Assembly: GCA_038363925.1 (NCBI GenBank)
Contig: JAQQWL010000011.1
Span: 1,364,001-1,428,000, forward strand
Length of the DNA stretch: 64,000 nucleotides
From: Apiospora phragmitis
Taxonomy: Eukaryota; Ascomycota; Sordariomycetes; Amphisphaeriales; Apiosporaceae
Direction of reading: 5' to 3'
Shown here: in pieces, positions 34,984 to 46,313 of the stretch
Position numbering within the stretch: the stretch's first letter is position 1
Layout: each line of letters opens with the position of its first letter
The notes under the pieces: model-generated
What the model was told of the DNA's origin: nothing
Databases searched by the model: none
What the model saw: only the letters and a program-made list of their open reading frames with translations
Made by a program: the position numbers and the translations under genes

Positions 34984-36749
34984 ATGTCCAAATCCCTGAG
35001 TACCACTGGGAGTGAGTCCGAGTTTGAGTTTATCGAAACACCAGAGCTCCGACTCCCACCTTTGAGAAGCACGCGGAGTGTGGTGTGCGAACTACTTCGG
35101 TGAGTATTAGCCGGCATCATCCACTACGAGTAGCGCCAACGGCGAACTAACTATTGCGCCTCTTGCTCGTCAGTATCCGACTATCAAGAATGCTCCGCTG
35201 CCCGCCGATGCTGCTGGCAGCAACTCCTTCTCGACCCTATTTCTGCTATCCCTGATTGCTGCCGTGCCGCTATGGATGTCATGGCAGGTTGGTGGTGGCA
35301 CTAAGACGGCCATCTTCTTCGGCATATTCACGAGCATCCCGATCTTCGTGGGCTTCTGGATCGTGGCCTCTGCCATGTCTCCGCGCAAGAATGACAAAGC
35401 CAGGTACCCCGGTCGCTCTATCGAGCACTATCTCAACTTCAAGAAGCAGTCGGACCAGGTCAAGTACCATGGCCGCAGAAAGATCCCCGTGGAGACTTTC
35501 CATGAGATGTACTTTGACGGCGACGTCGATTTCAACGGCGACTGCCTCGAGGTCATGGAGTATAGACACGACTGGGCCAGCTTCCGCTTTACCCTGAGTC
35601 TCTGCAAGTTCTTCTTGTTTGGCATGCTCCCCGAGGTTATCATGCACTCCCGCTCTCAAGGTAAGCCTGTGTCGCTTGTAGCGCAAAGAGGCCATCCGCG
35701 TATCTAACTATGGAAAACAGACGAGGAGCAGGTGCGTGACCACTACGACCGAGGTGACGACTTCTACGGCTGGTTCCTGGGCCCGCGCATGATCTACACT
35801 TCGGGTATAATCAGCGATATTCACTCGGAAGAGAGCTTGGAGGAGCTCCAGGACAACAAAATGGCTGTGGTGTGCGAGAAGATCGGCCTCAAAGAGAGGA
35901 GACCCTTCTCGATATCGGATGCGGATGGGGCACCCTAGCCCGCTTCGCCAGTGTCAACTTTGGCGCTCATGCTACCGGCATCACTCTGGGCCGCAACCAG
36001 ACTGCCTGGGGCAACAGGGCGCTCCGCAATGCTGACATTCCCGAAGAGCAGAGCAAGATTCTCTGTATGGACTACCGTGACATTCCTGTCCCCAAAGGTG
36101 GCTACAAAAAGGTCACGTGTCTCGAGATGGCCGAGCACGTTGGCGTCCGCAAGTTCCAGAGTTTCCTTAAGCAGGTCTACGACATGACGGACGACGACGG
36201 CGTGTTCTTCCTTCAGATTGCTGGTCTGCGCAAGCCGTGGCAGTACGAGGATCTGATCTGGGGCCTGTTCATGAACAAGTATATTTTCCCTGGTGCAGAC
36301 GCTTCCACTCCTCTTGGCTTCTTTGTCGACAAGCTAGAGGCTTCCGGCTGGGAAATCAAGGGCATTGACACCATCGGCGTTCACTACTCGGCCACTCTTT
36401 GGCGATGGTACAGAAACTGGATGGCGAACCGCGACAAGGTTGAAGCCAAGTACGGAAAGCGATGGTTCCGCGTAAGTCACCTAGTCCGAATGAAGTTGAA
36501 GATAATGAACTAAATATCACCACATGACAGATCTGGGAGTATTTTCTTGCCTACTCTACCATTGTGTCCCGCCAGGGCTCCGCCACTTGCTACCAGATCG
36601 TTCTGGTCAAGAACCTCAACTCGACGCACCGCGTTGAGGGCATCGAGACCCAATACGGCCTGTCAGGAGCACTGGATGCGAGCAAAGTGGACTTCAAGGC
36701 ATGGGCTAAGAAGAATGCCGACCAGTTCCCGACCAGCAGCACCACCTAG
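34984..36749 (+). CDS. Sphingolipid C9-methyltransferase
   Basis: A SAM-dependent enzyme of the cyclopropane-fatty-acid-synthase-like group that methylates C9 of the sphingoid base in fungal glucosylceramide, at the ER or Golgi membrane. Downstream of YPTIKNAPLPADAAGSN come two membrane segments (FLLSLIAAVPLWMSW, AIFFGIFTSIPIFVGFWIVA), then IPVETFHEMYFDGDVDF and YDRGDDFYGWFLGPRMIY, the SAM-binding LLDIGCGWGTLARF, and CLEMAEHVG. Exons: about 34984-35100, 35174-35660, 35721-36471 and 36531-36749; the introns at 35661-35720 and 36472-36530 are clean. One base is missing near 35890, between EKIGLK and ETLLDIGCG. The first exon is uncertain: the best-looking donor (GTGAGT after CTTCG, near 35100) does not keep the frame into YPTIKN, so another donor or a further base error is involved. 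Confidence 0.85.
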
Positions 36750-37553
36750 TTGGGGTGTATGGACGCTGCTGCGTTTGAGAACGAGCCAGGCTGTACGGCC
36801 GAGCTGTATGGATAGGATTTATTGCATGGTTTTAATACTGGGATTCACTCAACTACTACTTGTCAGGAGTGCATGCAGGATGCGCTTACCTAACCTACCT
36901 TGCTTGCATATCTATTTACCTTAACCTAGCTAGCGGTCCTTGGAGGTTTATACTTCAGTATGCAGCAGAACCGGTGAAAATGTTTCAGATGGAGGTCTGA
37001 GACGCGGAGTATCGATAGATAGCACTCGAATACCAATAATTAATCATTAGAGTCAATTGCGTAGAATCGTTTTCCTTGTGATCTATAGAAGAGAACACAC
37101 ATGGGTGAAGTAGATGCGAATTACCATGATCTGTTGGTATTTTATCTATTAATTAGCAACATTGTCCTTTCTCGATATTACTGTAGGGGCCAAACGAGAC
37201 ATCATATGGTCTGTGCTCGTTCCCCGGAAGCTGGCCCCTGTACGGCAACGTAACCGTACAGAATCTGTCTTAAATTATTGATCAATTTGGGCTGGAGTCG
37301 CCTGTTAGTTAGCGACCTGACCTCCTTGGCAAGCGCCCCCAACCCAGCTTTCTGTTTCGCGCAACGCAGCCAGCCGAGCCCGAAAGAAGCTTCGTCATCC
37401 TTCTTCTTTGCTACAACACCAACAGCTTTGGTGATTATTGTTCTCACCGCCCACCGAGGAGCCTCGTTGCTCTTCCTGTATTTCATCATTTTGAGCTTTC
37501 TCTTTTAATCCCGTCTGGTCTCGGCCAGTCCCGTGCATTCATCCCGCGGCGCC
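36750..37553. other. Intergenic and pan1 promoter
   Basis: The 3' flank of the methyltransferase and the 5' region of pan1. Pyrimidine-rich sequence (TTCTTCTTTG, CTTTCTCTTTT) precedes the pan1 ATG, as is common in these fungi. Confidence 0.5.
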
Positions 37554-40500
37554 ATGTATTCTAATTCCAACTCCTTCATGGGCGGCGGCAACAGCCTGCG
37601 CCCTGGCCAGCCGCAGCAGCAGTATGGCAACAACCAATTCGGGATGGGCCAGCAGCCGCAACAGCAGCAGCAGCCAGGTCAACAGCCCAGTCCCTTCGCG
37701 CCCCAACCGACGGGCTTCGGTCAGGCGCCCATGGCCCAGCAGTACACGGGCTTCCCGGGCCAGCAAGGTATGATGCAGCCGCAACCGACCGGTATGATGC
37801 AGCCGCAGGCGACCGGTATGCCGCAGCAGCAGCAGCAGCCGCCGCAACAGGGGCTGCAACCACAGTACACCGGCTTCCCTGGACAGCCTCAACCCCAGCA
37901 GAGCTTCCAGACGGGTGCACCGCCTATGCCGCAGATGCCTCAGCAGTTCCAGCAACAGTTCCAGCAGCAACAGCAGCAGCAGCAGCAGCAGCAACCCCCG
38001 AACCTCGGCTCCTCCTTCTCGACACCCACTGCGACCGGCGCCCCGGGCCTCCCCTGCGCCACCGCCCAAGCCTATGACGGCCCAGCCTACCGGTTTCCAA
38101 GCCATGGCGAATTCGTTCAAGACGGGCGGAACCCAGAGCCAGGGGCCGCCGGTCCCAAACAAGAAACAGGCCAACAAGATCCCCAATATCCGCCTGTCCT
38201 TCATCACGGCTGCAGACCAGGCCAAGTTCGAAACTCTGTTCAAGTCGGCTGTGACCGAAGGAACGACCATGTCCGGCGACAAGGCAAGGGATCTTCTGCT
38301 ACGATCGCGGCTTGATGGTGATTCGCTATCACATATTTGGTATGTCCCCTCGCTTGCTGTGGGATAAACATGAAATGGCTTCTAACACAATTTTGAACAG
38401 GACCCTGTCCGACACGACACGTTCCGGCGAGCTCTTCTTCCCCGAATTTGCGCTGGCAATGTATCTTTGCAACTTGAAGCTGGTTGGAAAGACGCTGCCA
38501 CCGGGCCTCCAGAAAATATCAAGAACGAAGTATCGAGCATGGTTGATATCATTAGTTTCAGCATTCCCGAAAACACTCCCTCGAACAACACTTCCGATTT
38601 CACGAGACAAAACACTGCGACGCCTCCGACTATCCAGCATCCTCAGCCGCAGCCCTCGAACGCGCAGATCCTGCAAGCTCAGATGACTGGATTCCCCGGT
38701 CCGCAGATGCAACCCCAGCCAACCGGCTTTCTCGGGCAGAACCAGGGTATGCAGCCTCAGCAGACTGGCTTCCCCGGCATGAACAATCCCCAGCCCACTG
38801 GCTACAATGGCCCGCGACCTCCTATGCCCCCAATGCCTACAGGCTTTGCCGGTGGCCTAGGGGTCCCCAGCGCTGCTCCCCTGAACGCGCAACCTACTGG
38901 CAGACCGGGACAGTGGGGCTTAGTGAATGGCCCTGCTGGTGGACTTCCGAATATTGATGCGCTGCAAGCCCGAATGATGCCCCAGCAAGGTCGTGAGCAA
39001 CAAGACTACACGACGACCGGCCTTTCAGGTAATGCTGTTATCCCTTGGGCTATTACAAAGGACGAGAAGAGACGTTACGATGAGATTTTCCGAGCGTGGG
39101 ATGGTCTGCATAAGGGATACGTTACCGGAGACCAAGCAATCGAGATCATGGGCCAAAGTGGACTGGAGAAGCCAGATCTCGAACGCATCTGGACTTTGGC
39201 CGATAACGGTAACAAGGACGGCTTGACCTGGACGAATTTGCGGTTGCCATGCATTTGATCTACAGAAAGCTGAACGGATACCCTGTTCCGGCTCAGCTCC
39301 CTCCGGAGCTCGTACCGCCGTCCACTCGCAACCTCAAGGAGTCACTAGGTGCCGTCAAGTCGATGTTGAACCAGGAAGCCGACTTCCGCAAGAACTCAGG
39401 CGCCTCCCTGCTACCGCAGAAGACTGGTGTCAGCTATCTCAAGAACCACTCATTTAGGGGTGGCTCATCTCCTGGCGCGGGAGGCCGCAAGGATGCTACA
39501 GTTTTCAAGAATAATGATGAAGCTGTTGGCTATCGATCGAGCGCTCGGCGCCGGGTCGGTGGTGGATCCCCTAGGCCTGAATCCCCCGGTTCTGCGGCTT
39601 CGAACGACGATCTCTCAGTCGAGCAGCTCAAGAAGAAGATCCGGGAAAAGCAAGTTCTGCTTGATGCTATGGACTTCAAGGATGAGGCAGCAGCTGAGGA
39701 AGACGATATCCTGGACAGGCGGGATCGCCGCGAAGCTGATGAGCTCTACCGCAGAATCAGACGTGTTCAGGAAGACATCGATAACCACCCTGATGCCGCG
39801 CTTATGAGTGGAGATTCAGAGGCCGAGCGAAGATCACTCAAGCGCCAACTGCAAAATCTTACGGACAAGATTCCGGAACTGGCCTCTCAAGTTCGCAAGA
39901 CGGAGAAGGCTATCGCTGACGCGAAGCTCGAGCTTTTCCGCCTGAAGGATGCCAAGGCTCACCCGGGCAGTGCATCCACCATTATTGGAACTGGCCCCGG
40001 TGGTGCTATCACCGAGTCTGACCGACTGAAGGCCAGAGCCAAGGCGATGATGCAGCAGCGAACGGCAGCACTTACGGGCAAGAAGGTCGAGGCGGGAGGT
40101 GACGATCTCGACGCCCCTAAGCGATTGGAGGAAAGAGAGTCTGAAGACCCGAACAGAGAAGGACAACAACGAGCGTATGGTGCGGGATGTGGAAGACAGC
40201 GTCCGGGATTTTGCCAAGGGCATCGAAGATACTCTCAAGGAAGGCGGCAAGTCGTCCGCAAATGAGCACGAGACGCGCCGCTGGAACGATGCTTTGGGAG
40301 TTGAGGATGAAGTTCGCGACTTCATCTTCGATCTTCAACGTGATAGCCGTGCGGCACGTATCCGAGCTCAAGATCGCAGCGGTGGTCGTAAGGCCACTGC
40401 CGAGCCTGTCAAAGCGGAAGCCCCACCGCGGGTGGATAGCCCGGCGTCGGCGGCTCGCACTGCGACTCCGCCTGCCAGTGGCGGCTCCTACTCTTCGTAC

Positions 40501-42182
40501 AAGACACCCGAGGAGCGTGCTGCCTTCATCAAGCAGCAGGCCGAGCAACGCATGGCAGAGCGTCTTGCGGCTCTGGGCATCAAGGCGCCCAGCAAGCCAG
40601 GCGAGACGGCAGCGCAGCGCATGGAGCGTGAGCGTGCCGAACGCGCCGCCAAGCTGCGTCAAGCGGAGGAAGAGGACGCACGCCGCGAAACCGAACGGCA
40701 AGCTAGGATCGCCGAGGAGCAAGGCGTGCCTCCTCCTGCCGCGAGTGAAGCACCGAAGGCCGGAGGCAAGAAGCCTCCACCACCGCCTACTAGGAAGGGC
40801 GCCAAGAACGACGACTCTGCCAAGCATGCCGAAGAAGAGGCTGCCAAGAAGGCTGAGGAAGAACGCCTCAACAGGGAGTCTCAGGAGCAGCAGCGAGAGA
40901 CGCAAGAACTTGAGTATGTATTTCATGATATGTCTTTTAATGATTTCAACAACGCTAACTATTCGGCAGGGCACAAGCCAGGGAGCAGGAGAGTGAATTG
41001 GAGAAGGAACGCGCAGCCGCTGACGCCCGTCTGAAGGCCTTGGAGGAGCAGGTCAAGGCAGGGAAGATGAAGAAGGAGGAAGAGAAGAAGAAAAAGAAGG
41101 CCGCCATGGCCGAGGCCAAGGAACAGGAAGCTAAGCTTGCTGCCCAGAGGGCCGAGATTGAGGCAGCTCGCCAACGCGAACTGGAGCTTCAACGTCAACT
41201 CGAGGCTATGGATGGCGATGATTCCTCTTCTGACGAGGATGAAGGTCCTCAGCAAGTCACCCCTCAGGCGTCCACTCCCACTATTGGTGGTAGTCAAGAA
41301 ATCGAGCGCCAGGCCACGCCGCCCCCGGCACCTTCGGCTCCGGCTCCGCCAACCGTCGTGACTAGCCCTCCCTCAGAAAGCGAGAGCCGCAACCCTTACC
41401 GTCGCATGATGTCGACGGATTCGGCGTCGGCACCCGCGGCACCTGCACCTGCTGCACCCGCTGCACCCGTAGCCCCACCACCACCAGCTCAGCCTGAGGT
41501 CTCGACCAACCCCTTCCACCGGATGTCGCAGGCCGCCCCTATTGCGCCCCAACCGACCGGTAACATCTCTCGGAAGAGGCCCGACACTGATGACGAATGG
41601 GGCTCTGGCAACGAGGAAGAATCCGATGATGACTCGGATGATGACCGTCCCGCGGCCGGCGCGGCTCACTTGGCATCTCTGCTCTTTGGCTCCATGGGTC
41701 CGCCACGACCTCTGTCAGCCGCTGGCAACCGATCTAATACCGCATCACCCGCCGTTGCATCTCCGGCCATCGCATCTCCCCCGCCTCCACCAGCTGCCCC
41801 CGCTGCGGAGGAAGACGCTCCGTCAAGTGCTCCCCCGCCACCACCAGCTCCTCCTGCCATGGATGAAAGTGGTGCTCCGACAGGTGCGCCCCCACCACCT
41901 CCGCCACCTCCGCCAATGCCCGAGTCGTCGCCTTCAGGCCCGCCGCCTCCGCCTCCCATGCCCCCTGCTGGAGGAGCTCCCGCGGCACCTCCGCCGCCAC
42001 CTCCAGGCATGGACGCGCCTCCACCACCGCCGCCCCCTGCTGCGGGCGGCCCGCCTGCTCCGCCAGCCGGTGGTGGACGCCCCGCCGGCCTCTTGGGCGA
42101 GATCCAAGCCGGCAAGATGCTCAAGAAGGCGACCACTCGTGATGCCAGCCAGTCGAGTGTCGCTGGCAGGGTTCTGGGTTAA
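37554..42182 (+). CDS. pan1: Actin cytoskeleton-regulatory endocytic protein Pan1
   Basis: Pan1 is an EH-domain scaffold that activates Arp2/3 at endocytic actin patches. The N-terminus [12 protein letters not shown] is followed by Gln-rich repeats of [14 protein letters not shown] type. EH domain 1 spans about 38170-38530 ([18 protein letters not shown]), and EH domain 2 about 39050-39270 ([15 protein letters not shown], with a calcium-loop-like DNGNKDGL). A central coiled coil, acidic and Pro-rich stretches, and a C-terminal WH2-like [14 protein letters not shown] complete it. Introns are 38340-38400 and 40914-40969. Four single-base breaks are needed to keep the family sequence: an extra G at 38045-38047, a missing C near 38501, a missing G near 39223 ([13 protein letters not shown]), and an extra A near 40137. 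Pan1 is essential in yeast, so consensus error is the simplest explanation. The start was chosen at the ATG; an in-frame GTG upstream is ignored. Confidence 0.9.
37966..37993 (+). repeat. CAG/CAA polyglutamine tract in pan1
   Basis: A run of CAG with a few CAA codons encodes about ten glutamines inside the disordered N-terminal part of Pan1. Confidence 0.85.
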
Positions 42183-42249
42183 GTAAATAGGAGAGGATAT
42201 GCATGACAGACAAATTCCTATCCTAATCGGCTCACGCATGAAAACCACA

Positions 42250-42290
42250 TGGGTGAGTGAGTGGGTGAGTGGGTGAGCGGGTGGGTGGGG
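42250..42290. repeat. GTGA/GTGG-type microsatellite
   Basis: Imperfect tandem units of GTGA and GTGG lie just downstream of pan1. Confidence 0.8.
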
Positions 42291-42890
42291 TTCAAGTAGT
42301 AGATAGTAGTAGTAACAACACGGACTTTATTTTCTTCGTCTATTATTGATAACCTCTCGAGCGGAATCTGGGGGTGTTTGTGTGGGTTTGGTGCAGCGAA
42401 GAACGTGCGGTCTGACTTGGGTGTGTAGCTGGTTGGCTTGGTTGACATGGGGTGATGATCATTGGATGGATGGACCGGAACAGGAAGGACAGACTGAGAG
42501 AGTGAGAGTGCATGGATGTTGTCGGTGTTGTGTTATAGTAGTAGTGGTATCCCTTGACTTCAGCCTTGCGAATGTTTTAATGAACTATTCACTCATACAT
42601 GAGTCCTTGTTCGTATACACGTGCAAACATCCTTACCTATGCTTTCTCTGTGAGATAATGTTTGCCAATTCCGACTTCTGTAGATCTATATATATATAAA
42701 AGAGAACCAAAACGTGAGATAGGGATATGCACATCACACGGATAAATCAGCAAAGTGTCGCCTCCTCAGGGATCAAGTAGTTTCAACTAGGTAGTGAGGA
42801 GATGTACATTGGTATCACATTGATGTATGTCTATACGGCTGATTCTCTATATAGCTTCCCACTTTTTTTCTTTTTTTCTCTCCCCATCCA

Positions 42891-42914
42891 CCTACCCTAC
42901 CTACCTACCTACCC
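42891..42914. repeat. (CTAC)n microsatellite
   Basis: Tandem CTAC units, partly imperfect, immediately downstream of the PPR gene stop codon on the minus strand. Confidence 0.8.
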
Positions 42915-42927
42915 CAAAGCTCTCCTT

Positions 42928-45632
42928 CTACATAGCCATATTATTGTCCGCGACCACGGGCAGCTCCGTCAAGACGCCCGCCCGCACAGCGAGGTGCCAA
43001 AACGCATGCCCCCAGAAACGCGCATGCTGCGGCGCCTGCCAGCCGTCACCGTGCAGCTCGCGGAAGCGCGTCATGGAGCCCTCGACGAGCAGGCGGGCCT
43101 CGTGCTCGCCGCCGCCGGCGCGGACGAGAGCGTGCAGCAGCTCGTACTGGGTGTCGAGCTCGACCATGAAGCCGGCGGCGTGCAGCTTGCGGTGGATGTC
43201 GAGGGCCGTGTCGAGCTGGCCGACGTAGCAGAAGCCCTTGATGACGCGGTCGTAGAAGACGCGGTCCATGTCGTCGTAATCCAACAAACGGCGGCGCAGG
43301 AGCAGGCCGTTGACGGCCTCGAGGTCGGGCGGCTGGCGCGCGAAGTAGTGCTCGACCAGCATGGTGTAGATGTGCGGGCTCAGCTCGTAGCCCTGGCCCC
43401 AGAGGTGCGAGAGCACGAGCTTGATCGACTCCTGGGCGCGGTCGCCGGACCGGAGCAGCAGGTAGATCATCTTGCCGTAGGTGTGCAGGTTGGACTTGAG
43501 GCCGGCCCCCTCCATCTTGGCGAAGATGGACTTGACGACCTCGGTCTGGCTCTGGATGTCGTCGAGAGGGACGTTGGCCAACGTCCCGTCGAGCACGATG
43601 GTGAAGGTAGCGGCGTCGGCACTGATCCCCAGGCTGATCATGGTGTCGAGAAGGTTCTTGACATCCCGGTCGCGGCCGTCGCGGATAAGCGGCCGGAGGA
43701 GGATGTTGAACGTAACCACATCCGGACGTATGCCCTGTCTGCTAGACCACGTGAGCAGGCTTTGGGCTGCTTTAAGCTTACCGAGACGCACCAGACCGGC
43801 TATGGCAGCGTTAACCGGCTCAATGGCCAGCTTGAGGGCATCATCCGTCTGCTCCTTTTGGGCCACATGCCAACGCTTCGCCAGCTCTTCCAGCGCCTCA
43901 ATCGCACCCTTGGGGTCACCGCAGTCGATCAGCCCAGAGACACGCGTCGTCCATATGGGGATATCCAGGGCCAACCCCGAAGCCTGGAGCCTCGACCATA
44001 CAGTGTTCAACCCATTTAGGTTCCGAGCCTTCTTGCAACCATCGAGCATAACATTCCACGTTTTCAGAGTCGGTTTCATTCCGAGCCTGGGTAAAGTGTT
44101 CCAGACAGCGATGGCCTTGTCAGGGGCATTCAAGGACATGTAGGTGTTGATGAAGGAATTAAAGATGTCCTGCTGTTCCCGAAGCGCAGCGACTCGCTCA
44201 TCGTGAAGTCGGTGGATTTGCCAATGAAGTCGTGCCAAACCAGATCCACCTCGGGCAGATGGCTCGTACCAAAGGCACGACTCAAACGCTTCTCGATGGC
44301 CAGCCGGCGGTCACTGTGTGGTTTGGTGTGGTTGGCCGCTGGGCTGCGTGAAGCCGGGTTCCGCGGGTCTATATTTACATTGTCGTTCTCCAAAGACGCC
44401 TGGATACTCGGCCATTGTTCCAGGATATACCTCCTTGTCGCCGGAGCCGCTGTTGATGACTTGTCCAGGTATTCCTCCAGCTTATGACTGCGCAGACGCA
44501 CTGTACTGATCATGTACGCGACCTTGGCTATAAACCGAGCAGCACCTTGTCTCACATTCGCGTTGCTCCTTCGGCGATCCACAAGGAGTGCATATGTAGC
44601 AATGGCCAGAATGCTAACCCGAGGGCCTAGCCGAGTCTTGGGATATTGGGGAAACAAGGTGCTGAAAGCAGCGACGAAATTGTAAGATCGGGCAAGTCTG
44701 TTGGCGCCGAACTTTTCCACCCTCGGGAACCAGAATCCGTCAGTGATTTCGTTTTGCTTGCTACTGGGCTCGACCATGACATGTTTGGGAAGAGAAAGCA
44801 CCTTCCACGACTCGACCAGATCCGTCAGCATTTCGTCTCTAGCGCCAAGATGCTTCTCGTAGTCCTCGATCGAGGCATAGTCAGCGAGAGATGGACTCAT
44901 CGCGCAGAGACGTTCGACCAGCCTCTCTACCAGCATGGCCCAGAGACGGGGATCCATCTCGCCGACATCAACGCAGACGCGGAAGATCTCGGCCACCGGA
45001 GGCAAGTCGGTGGCTGTTATATCCTTCTTCTTCGCGTTGATCACCTTGGACATCAGCTTGGAGGCGACAGGAAAGAAAACCTGAGGTATATTGACGTCCT
45101 CCTGGCGAATGGCCGGATACAGCTTCTCTCGCAGGAAGTGATAGGCCTCCGAGACGGGGAGATCGCTGTCCACCATGGTCTCGAGATGAGCAATACCGGA
45201 GACCAAGTCTGATTCGAGGCCGCGAGGATGGTGGGCCTCGGCAGACGCCACAGTGTTATGATTCACATGGCCGATTATCTGCTGGAAGAGGGCGTTCATA
45301 TCGGAGTCGGTCTTGGGTTGAAGTCGGCGTCGAGTCCGAGTCTCTTTGACGACCGTAGTCGAAGGCTTGTTGTCGCCCTGGGTGAGAACGGGTCGGAACA
45401 TGCGACGACCCTCATCCTGCGAGCCATCCTCATTCTGCCCGGGATTCGAGTTCGGTGCCGGCTCCCTTGTGGAGGCTTCCTTTCCGCCGCCAACTGGTGG
45501 GGGTACAGCGGCGCCTGTAGTTGTCGAGTAGGAAGCTGGGGAAGGCCATGGTGCGGCTACTGCCCGTCTCGAGGCTCTGATGGCGAGTGCATGCCTACAT
45601 AGCATGCAGATGGAGTTGGAAGTCGCCTTCAT
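42928..45632 (-). CDS. Mitochondrial pentatricopeptide-repeat protein (Cya5-like)
   Basis: A large PPR protein, expected to bind mitochondrial RNA and affect its maturation or translation. The N-terminus from MKATSNSICMLCRHALAIRA (ATG 45632) is basic and hydroxylated without acids, as in mitochondrial presequences; an upstream in-frame ATG at 45695 is possible. PPR-like helices occur through the C-terminal half, for example FNSFINTYMSLNAPDKAI, TLKTWNVMLDGCKKARNL, VVTFNILLRPLIRDGR and VFYDRVIKGFCYVGQLD. The gene is one exon, but one C appears missing near 44198: the frame ending GKSTDF continues in another frame as HDERVAALREQQDIF. The Cya5 assignment comes from recalled similarity of the WNVMLDGCKKARNL region and is tentative; the PPR call is firm. 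Confidence 0.8.
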
Positions 45633-46313
45633 ACGGACAGAAGGTGTGCGTTGCAGCGACCCAAGGAGCTGGATTCGATATCGACTATGAATCAATCAAT
45701 CAATCAATGATTGTAGTCGCGGGACGCGCCTCAACTTTTTTTTTCCTGGTCGCAGAAGGCCACCGGCGGTAGTCGGAGTTTACATCTCATCCGCCCCGGA
45801 CTCTGTTTTAGTGGGAGAGCCAGCTGGTTAGTGGAGAAACCACAGTTGATCCCCCAGAGTACCTGGTAATCCTTAGAATACATAAGCCAAGAACCAACAA
45901 CACAAAAACTCTCACTTCTGCAGTATTCATTGACCGATGTATCCATGTGTTCGAATAGGTGACTCTTCACTCGCAGGGGTATTGCTAAAGGTGATGGTGT
46001 TTGGGCCATGATGCACGATATCGGCGTTGGCACTCTGTTCCAGTAGCCGGGATTGCGTAACAGGTATCCGTATGTCGAAGCTAAAATTTAGAGAAGCTTC
46101 GTCGGAGGATTGGGTGAAGCGGAGAGTCCATGTTAGGAATCACCGTAGGCCAGGAATAATCAATACATGTACTTCATCATCTCATAGCTCGGCTATAAGA
46201 AGGACTGAGCTCCTAAAAGAGCTATAAGTACAAAGCACCTACCTGAACCTAGCAACCTATCTTCCATTCCCTACCATCAGGGACCCCTCCTCCTCCGAAC
46301 CGAAGCAGCCACC
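45633..46313. promoter_or_regulatory. Divergent promoter region, PPR / acid phosphatase
   Basis: Both adjacent genes start here and run outward. An ATCA tetranucleotide repeat of four to five units lies at 45691-45708 and a T run near 45738. No specific element is claimed. Confidence 0.4.
45691..45708. repeat. (ATCA)n microsatellite
   Basis: Consecutive ATCA units in the PPR gene's upstream region. Confidence 0.8.

Larger units (their letters stand above)
42183..42927. other. Intergenic between convergent pan1 and PPR genes, with short tandem repeats
   Basis: This contains 3' flanks. GTGA/GTGG-type tandem repeats occupy about 42250-42290, a TA run lies near 42690, and T-rich sequence with (CTAC)n units lies at about 42865-42914. 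No gene was recognised. Confidence 0.55.

Noticed and set aside
42802..44019. 405-codon open frame antisense to the PPR gene
   Set aside because: A shadow frame rich in Val/Leu/Asp/Glu with no domain; the PPR repeats are on the other strand.
45633..45695. Upstream ATG adding MIHSRYRIQ to the PPR protein
   Set aside because: The downstream start gives a better mitochondrial presequence; the extension is not excluded but has no support.
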